A DNA stretch of 9,903 nt from Pseudomonadota bacterium (GTDB lineage Bacteria; Pseudomonadota; Alphaproteobacteria; Acetobacterales; Acetobacteraceae), in NCBI GenBank assembly GCA_021815835.1, contig JAKAZN010000031.1, positions 1-9,903 on the forward strand. The letters are read 5' to 3'. Both the position numbers and the translations under genes were made by a program. Position 1 is the stretch's first letter. Each line of letters begins with the position of its first letter. A model generated the notes under the pieces. That model did no database searches and was not told the origin of the DNA. It saw only the letters and a program-made list of their open reading frames with translations. Below, piece by piece: positions 6,973 to 9,903 of the stretch.

Positions 6973-8310
6973 ATGGCCTCCGCGGCCGAACAACTGGCGG
7001 CAAATCTCAATCTCGGCGTGCTGTCGAAGGCCACCGAGCTCAAGCAGCGCATCTGGTTCACCCTGGGCGCGCTGATCATCTACCGGCTCGGCACCTATAT
7101 CCCGGTGCCGGGAGTGGATGCGTCGATCATGGCGCAGATGCTGCACCAGAACGGCGGCGGCATCCTCGGGATGTTCGACATGTTCTCGGGCGGCGCGCTC
7201 GGGCGCATGACGGTCTTCGCGCTCAATATCATGCCCTATATCAGCGCCAGCATCATCATCCAGTTGATGACCGCGGCCGTGCCCGCGCTGGAGGCCCTGA
7301 AAAAGGAGGGCCAGTCGGGCCAGATGCGGCTCAACCAGTACACCCGCTACCTCACGGTGCCGATCGCGCTGGTGCAGTCCTACGGGATTTCGCTGGGCCT
7401 CGAATCGATGCACGGCGCGGCGGGCCAGGCGGTGGTGCATCCGGGCTTCGGCTTCATGCTGACGGCGGTCGTGACCCTGGTGGGCGGGACGATGTTCCTC
7501 ACCTGGCTCGGCGAGCAGATCACCGCGCGCGGCGTGGGCAACGGCATCAGCCTGATCATCATGTCGGGCATCGTCGCCAATCTGCCTTCCGCCTTCGCCT
7601 CGCTGCTGGAGCTCGGCCATACCGGCGCGCTGTCCACCGTGTTCATCATCGGCTTCTTCTTCCTGGCGATCGCGGTGATCGGCTTCATCGTCTTCATGGA
7701 GCGCGCCTATCGGCGGGTGCCGGTGCAGTATCCGAAGCGGCAGGTCGGCAACCGGATGTTCGGCGGCGATTCGACGCATATGCCGCTCAAGATCAACACC
7801 GCCGGCGTGATCCCGCCGATCTTCGCGAGCTCGATCCTGCTGATCCCGGCCACCATCGCCGGGTTCTCGGGCGGCAGCGTGTCGTGGCTGCAGGCGATCG
7901 GCGCGGCGCTGGCGCCGGGATCGCTGCTCTACATGATCATCTATGCCGGCATGATCCTGTTCTTCTCCTTCTTCTACACCGCGGTCGTGTTCAATCCGCA
8001 GGAGACGGCGGACAATCTGAAGAAATACGGCGGCTTCGTGCCGGGCATCCGGCCGGGCAGCGCGACCGCCGATTATTTCGACTTCGTGCTCTCGCGGCTG
8101 ACCGTGCTGGGCGGGCTCTATCTGGTGGCGGTGTGCCTGCTGCCGCAGATCCTCATCACCGATTACGGCCTGCCGTTCTATTTCGGCGGCACCTCCATCC
8201 TGATCGTGGTCTCGGTGATGATGGATACCGTCACGCAGATCCAGTCGCACCTGATCGCCCACCAATACGAAGGGCTGATCAAGAAAAGCCGGGCGAAAGG
8301 GCGTCGATGA
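6973..8310 (+). CDS. secY: SecY, pore subunit of the Sec protein translocase
   Basis: SecY forms the inner-membrane channel of SecYEG through which SecA or the ribosome drives secreted and membrane proteins. The 445-residue product has ten hydrophobic segments, the first near residues 26-47. It has the plug region [16 protein letters not shown] (61-76), the [10 protein letters not shown] motif (187-196), the cytosolic loop [14 protein letters not shown] (243-256) with [19 protein letters not shown] (271-289), and [10 protein letters not shown] (353-362), whose Arg360 matches the SecA-loop arginine of E. coli. The end is [19 protein letters not shown] (417-435) plus a basic tail. The start is ATG 6973 with AGGGA at 6959-6963; a TTG at 6859 would add 38 residues translated from the repeat-bearing spacer and is unlikely. 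Confidence 0.98.
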   Translation: MASAAEQLAANLNLGVLSKATELKQRIWFTLGALIIYRLGTYIPVPGVDASIMAQMLHQNGGGILGMFDMFSGGALGRMTVFALNIMPYISASIIIQLMTAAVPALEALKKEGQSGQMRLNQYTRYLTVPIALVQSYGISLGLESMHGAAGQAVVHPGFGFMLTAVVTLVGGTMFLTWLGEQITARGVGNGISLIIMSGIVANLPSAFASLLELGHTGALSTVFIIGFFFLAIAVIGFIVFMERAYRRVPVQYPKRQVGNRMFGGDSTHMPLKINTAGVIPPIFASSILLIPATIAGFSGGSVSWLQAIGAALAPGSLLYMIIYAGMILFFSFFYTAVVFNPQETADNLKKYGGFVPGIRPGSATADYFDFVLSRLTVLGGLYLVAVCLLPQILITDYGLPFYFGGTSILIVVSVMMDTVTQIQSHLIAHQYEGLIKKSRAKGRR

Positions 8311-8966
8311 ACCTGATCCTTCTCGGCCCGCCCGGCGCGGGCAAGGGCACCCAGGCGAAGCGGCTGATGGACCGCTACGGGATCGCGCAGATCAGCACCG
8401 GGGACATGCTGCGCGCCGAAGTCGCCGCCGGCTCCCCTACGGGGCGCGAGGCGAAGGCGGTGATGGAATCGGGCGCGCTGGTGTCCGACGACATCATCAT
8501 CCGCATGCTGGGCGCGCGGATCGACGCGCCCGATTGCGCGAAGGGCTTCATCCTGGACGGGTTCCCCCGCACCGTGCCGCAGGCCGAGGCGCTGGACCGG
8601 CTGCTCGCCGACAAGAAGCTGAACCTCGACGCGGTGATCGCGCTCGCGGTCGATGACGCGGCGCTGATCGAGCGCATCTCCGGCCGTTTCACCTGCAAGA
8701 GCTGTGGCGCCGGCTACCACGACCGCTTCCAGCCGACCCGCGTGGCCGGCCTGTGCGATGCCTGCGGCGGGCGGGAGTTCGTCCGCCGCCCGGACGACAA
8801 CCGCGCGACGGTGACCGCGCGGCTCGACGCCTATCACCGCCAGACCGCGCCCATCCTGCCCTATTACCAGGCACAGGGAAGGTTCTTCACGGTGGACGGC
8901 ATGGCCGGGATCGACGAGGTCTCGCGCCAGATCGAAGCGGTGCTGGCGCCGCTCGGCAAGGGCTGA
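8307..8966 (+). CDS. adk: Adenylate kinase with zinc-type LID domain
   Basis: Adenylate kinase converts ATP and AMP to two ADP in the cytoplasm, balancing adenylate pools. The 219-residue product has the P-loop GPPGAGKGT (residues 7-15), the AMP-binding region ISTGDMLR (29-36), DGFPRT (84-89), and a LID domain at about 123-160. The LID carries two Cys-x2-Cys pairs: Cys130/Cys133 and Cys150/Cys153. These four cysteines should bind structural zinc, as in Gram-positive and some alphaproteobacterial enzymes, while the E. coli LID lacks them. RPDDN (161-165) follows. The ATG overlaps the secY stop (ATGA), with AAGGG at 8297-8301; a longer in-frame reading back to 7884 is secY antiframe. secY-adk is the common pair. 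Confidence 0.98.
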   Translation: MNLILLGPPGAGKGTQAKRLMDRYGIAQISTGDMLRAEVAAGSPTGREAKAVMESGALVSDDIIIRMLGARIDAPDCAKGFILDGFPRTVPQAEALDRLLADKKLNLDAVIALAVDDAALIERISGRFTCKSCGAGYHDRFQPTRVAGLCDACGGREFVRRPDDNRATVTARLDAYHRQTAPILPYYQAQGRFFTVDGMAGIDEVSRQIEAVLAPLGKG

Positions 8967-8967
8967 C

Positions 8968-8989
8968 CCGCCCCCCGCGCGCGGGGCGG
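8968..8989 (+). terminator. GC-rich hairpin after adk, possible end of the operon
   Basis: CCGCCCC (8968-8974) pairs with GGGGCGG (8983-8989) around an 8-nt loop; an alternative fold uses the palindrome CCCCGCGCGCGGGG (8973-8986). It starts 2 nt after the adk stop. No T-run follows (TCACAGGGG), so intrinsic termination would be weak by E. coli standards. Its position and strength make it the best candidate for ending the ribosomal transcript. Confidence 0.4.
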
Positions 8990-9024
8990 TCACAGGGGAA
9001 CGAACGCCCGGGGGGGCAAACACC

Positions 9025-9831
9025 ATGACCGACGCACCGATCTACGATCTCTATGCCATCCGCTACGCCATGCGCGACGCGCGCCGGGCCGATCATTTCG
9101 TCGGCGGCGATCCGCACGACGCGCCGATGCCGATGGACTATTTCGTCTGGGTCGCGGTCGGCGCGGCGCGCACCGTCGTCATCGATGCCGGCTTCACCGA
9201 GCCCGTCGCGCGCGCGCGCAAGCGGAATTTCCTGCGCTGCCCGGTGGAGGCGCTCGGCCTGATCGGGGTGGATCCGGCCGATGTGAAGGACGTGATCCTG
9301 ACCCATCTCCACTACGACCACGTGGGCAATTTCGACCGCTTCCCGAACGCCGAGTTCCACCTGCAGGAACCCGAGCTGCACTACGCGGTCGGGCGCTACA
9401 TGCGCTACGCCAAGCTCGCCCATTCCTTCGAGGTCGAGGACGTCGTGGGCATCGTGCGGATGAACTACGCGCGCCGCGTGCGGCTGCTGAACGGGCCGCG
9501 CGAGATCGCGCCGGGGATCACCGTCCATCCCGCCCCGGGCCATTCCGCCGGGCTGCAATTCGTGTGCGTGAACACAAGGCGGGGCCGGGTGGTCGTCGCC
9601 TCCGACGTCGCGCACTACTACGAGCACATGGAGACCGAGCGGGTCTTCACCACGGTCTTCCACGTCGGCCAGCTGCTGGAGGGCTACGAGCTGCTCCGTG
9701 AGGCCGCCCCCTCCCCGGCCCATATCGTCCCGGGCCACGACCCGCTGGTGATGCGCCGCTATCCCGCTCCGCGGCCGGAGCTGGAGGGGATTGTCGTGCG
9801 CCTGGACGTGGCGCCGCGCGCGGCGGATTGA
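9025..9831 (+). CDS. Metallo-beta-lactamase-fold hydrolase, N-acyl-homoserine lactonase-like
   Basis: This is a two-metal hydrolase of the metallo-beta-lactamase fold. The 268-residue product has the HxHxDH motif HLHYDH (residues 94-99), then His173 in PGHSAG, Asp194 in ASDVAHYYEH and His238 in VPGHDP, a complete metal ligand set. The Asp194-His238 spacing of 44 equals Asp191-His235 in the lactonase AiiA. The tyrosine three residues after the bridging Asp in AiiA (Tyr194) is His197 here, with Tyr198 and Tyr199 next to it, so the substrate is uncertain: an acyl-homoserine lactone, another lactone, or an ester. There is no signal peptide. It lies 58 nt after adk behind a hairpin, with a G-run (9010-9016) as a weak ribosome site, so it may be transcribed separately. 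Confidence 0.85.
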   Translation: MTDAPIYDLYAIRYAMRDARRADHFVGGDPHDAPMPMDYFVWVAVGAARTVVIDAGFTEPVARARKRNFLRCPVEALGLIGVDPADVKDVILTHLHYDHVGNFDRFPNAEFHLQEPELHYAVGRYMRYAKLAHSFEVEDVVGIVRMNYARRVRLLNGPREIAPGITVHPAPGHSAGLQFVCVNTRRGRVVVASDVAHYYEHMETERVFTTVFHVGQLLEGYELLREAAPSPAHIVPGHDPLVMRRYPAPRPELEGIVVRLDVAPRAAD

Positions 9832-9869
9832 CCGGGCCGGACCGGCGGCTACCCTCGCGGCCAAATCCC

Positions 9870-9875
9870 AGGAGG
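9870..9875 (+). promoter_or_regulatory. strong ribosome binding site for the edge gene
   Basis: AGGAGG lies 8 nt before ATG 9884. It is the full Shine-Dalgarno consensus and the main evidence that a gene begins there. Confidence 0.75.
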
Positions 9876-9883
9876 AAGCCGCC

Positions 9884-9903
9884 ATGACGCTCTCCATCCA
9901 GCC
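9884..9903 (+). CDS. start of an unidentified gene (partial, cut by window edge)
   Basis: Six full codons, Met-Thr-Leu-Ser-Ile-Gln, and two bases of a seventh are visible behind a consensus ribosome site. This is too little to identify the product. These residues do not match the N-terminus I would expect for S13, so this is probably not the displaced rpsM. It begins 52 nt after the lactonase-like gene on the same strand, so the two may be co-transcribed. Confidence 0.6.

Noticed and set aside
6922..8265. 447-codon open frame on the minus strand opposite secY
   Set aside because: The product is Arg/Asp/His-rich with no recognisable domain and mirrors secY codon usage, so it is a shadow frame.
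9812..9825. 14-nt palindrome CGCCGCGCGCGGCG near the end of the lactonase-like gene
   Set aside because: It lies within coding sequence for Ala/Pro/Arg codons, and alternating GC palindromes arise easily here. No T-run or other terminator sign follows.
1..9903. CRISPR arrays, tRNA or rRNA genes, insertion sequences, attachment sites
   Set aside because: No spaced direct-repeat array, tRNA cloverleaf, rRNA segment, transposase or terminal inverted repeats were seen; the DNA is almost fully occupied by coding genes.

Overview
The window is a ribosomal-protein operon from a high-GC bacterium: the distal part of the S10 cluster followed by the spc cluster, all on the + strand. Gene content and protein details point to an alphaproteobacterium, possibly Rhodospirillales or Acetobacteraceae. 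The evidence is the long zinc-free S14, the L22 hairpin of the alpha type, the secY-adk pair, and heavy G/C third-position use. I cannot name the genus.

Layout. Positions 1-17 hold the last codons of an upstream gene, by position rplB. Then come rpsS, rplV, rpsC, rplP, rpmC and rpsQ (end of the S10 cluster) and, without a break, rplN, rplX, rplE, rpsN, rpsH, rplF, rplR, rpsE, rpmD, rplO, secY and adk (spc cluster). Most junctions are overlaps of 1-8 nt or gaps under 20 nt, so translation is probably coupled. The only larger spacers are a 54-nt gap before rpsN, with a small hairpin, and a 153-nt gap before secY, with two inverted repeats and a three-copy direct repeat.

Function. Nine large-subunit and six small-subunit proteins share the operon-like run with the SecY translocon pore and adenylate kinase, so ribosome synthesis, membrane protein export and adenylate balance are probably expressed together.

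After adk the expected rpsM-rpsK-rpoA-rplQ block is absent. Instead there is a GC-rich hairpin, a metallo-beta-lactamase-fold hydrolase resembling the N-acyl-homoserine lactonase family, and the first codons of another gene with a strong ribosome binding site. The core operon therefore seems to end at adk, and the right edge is accessory or rearranged.

The clearest oddity is L5. It carries about 86 extra N-terminal residues, rich in Gly, Lys and Ala and built partly from a 15-bp tandem repeat. I see no sign of a wholly new system; most of the window is conserved housekeeping DNA.
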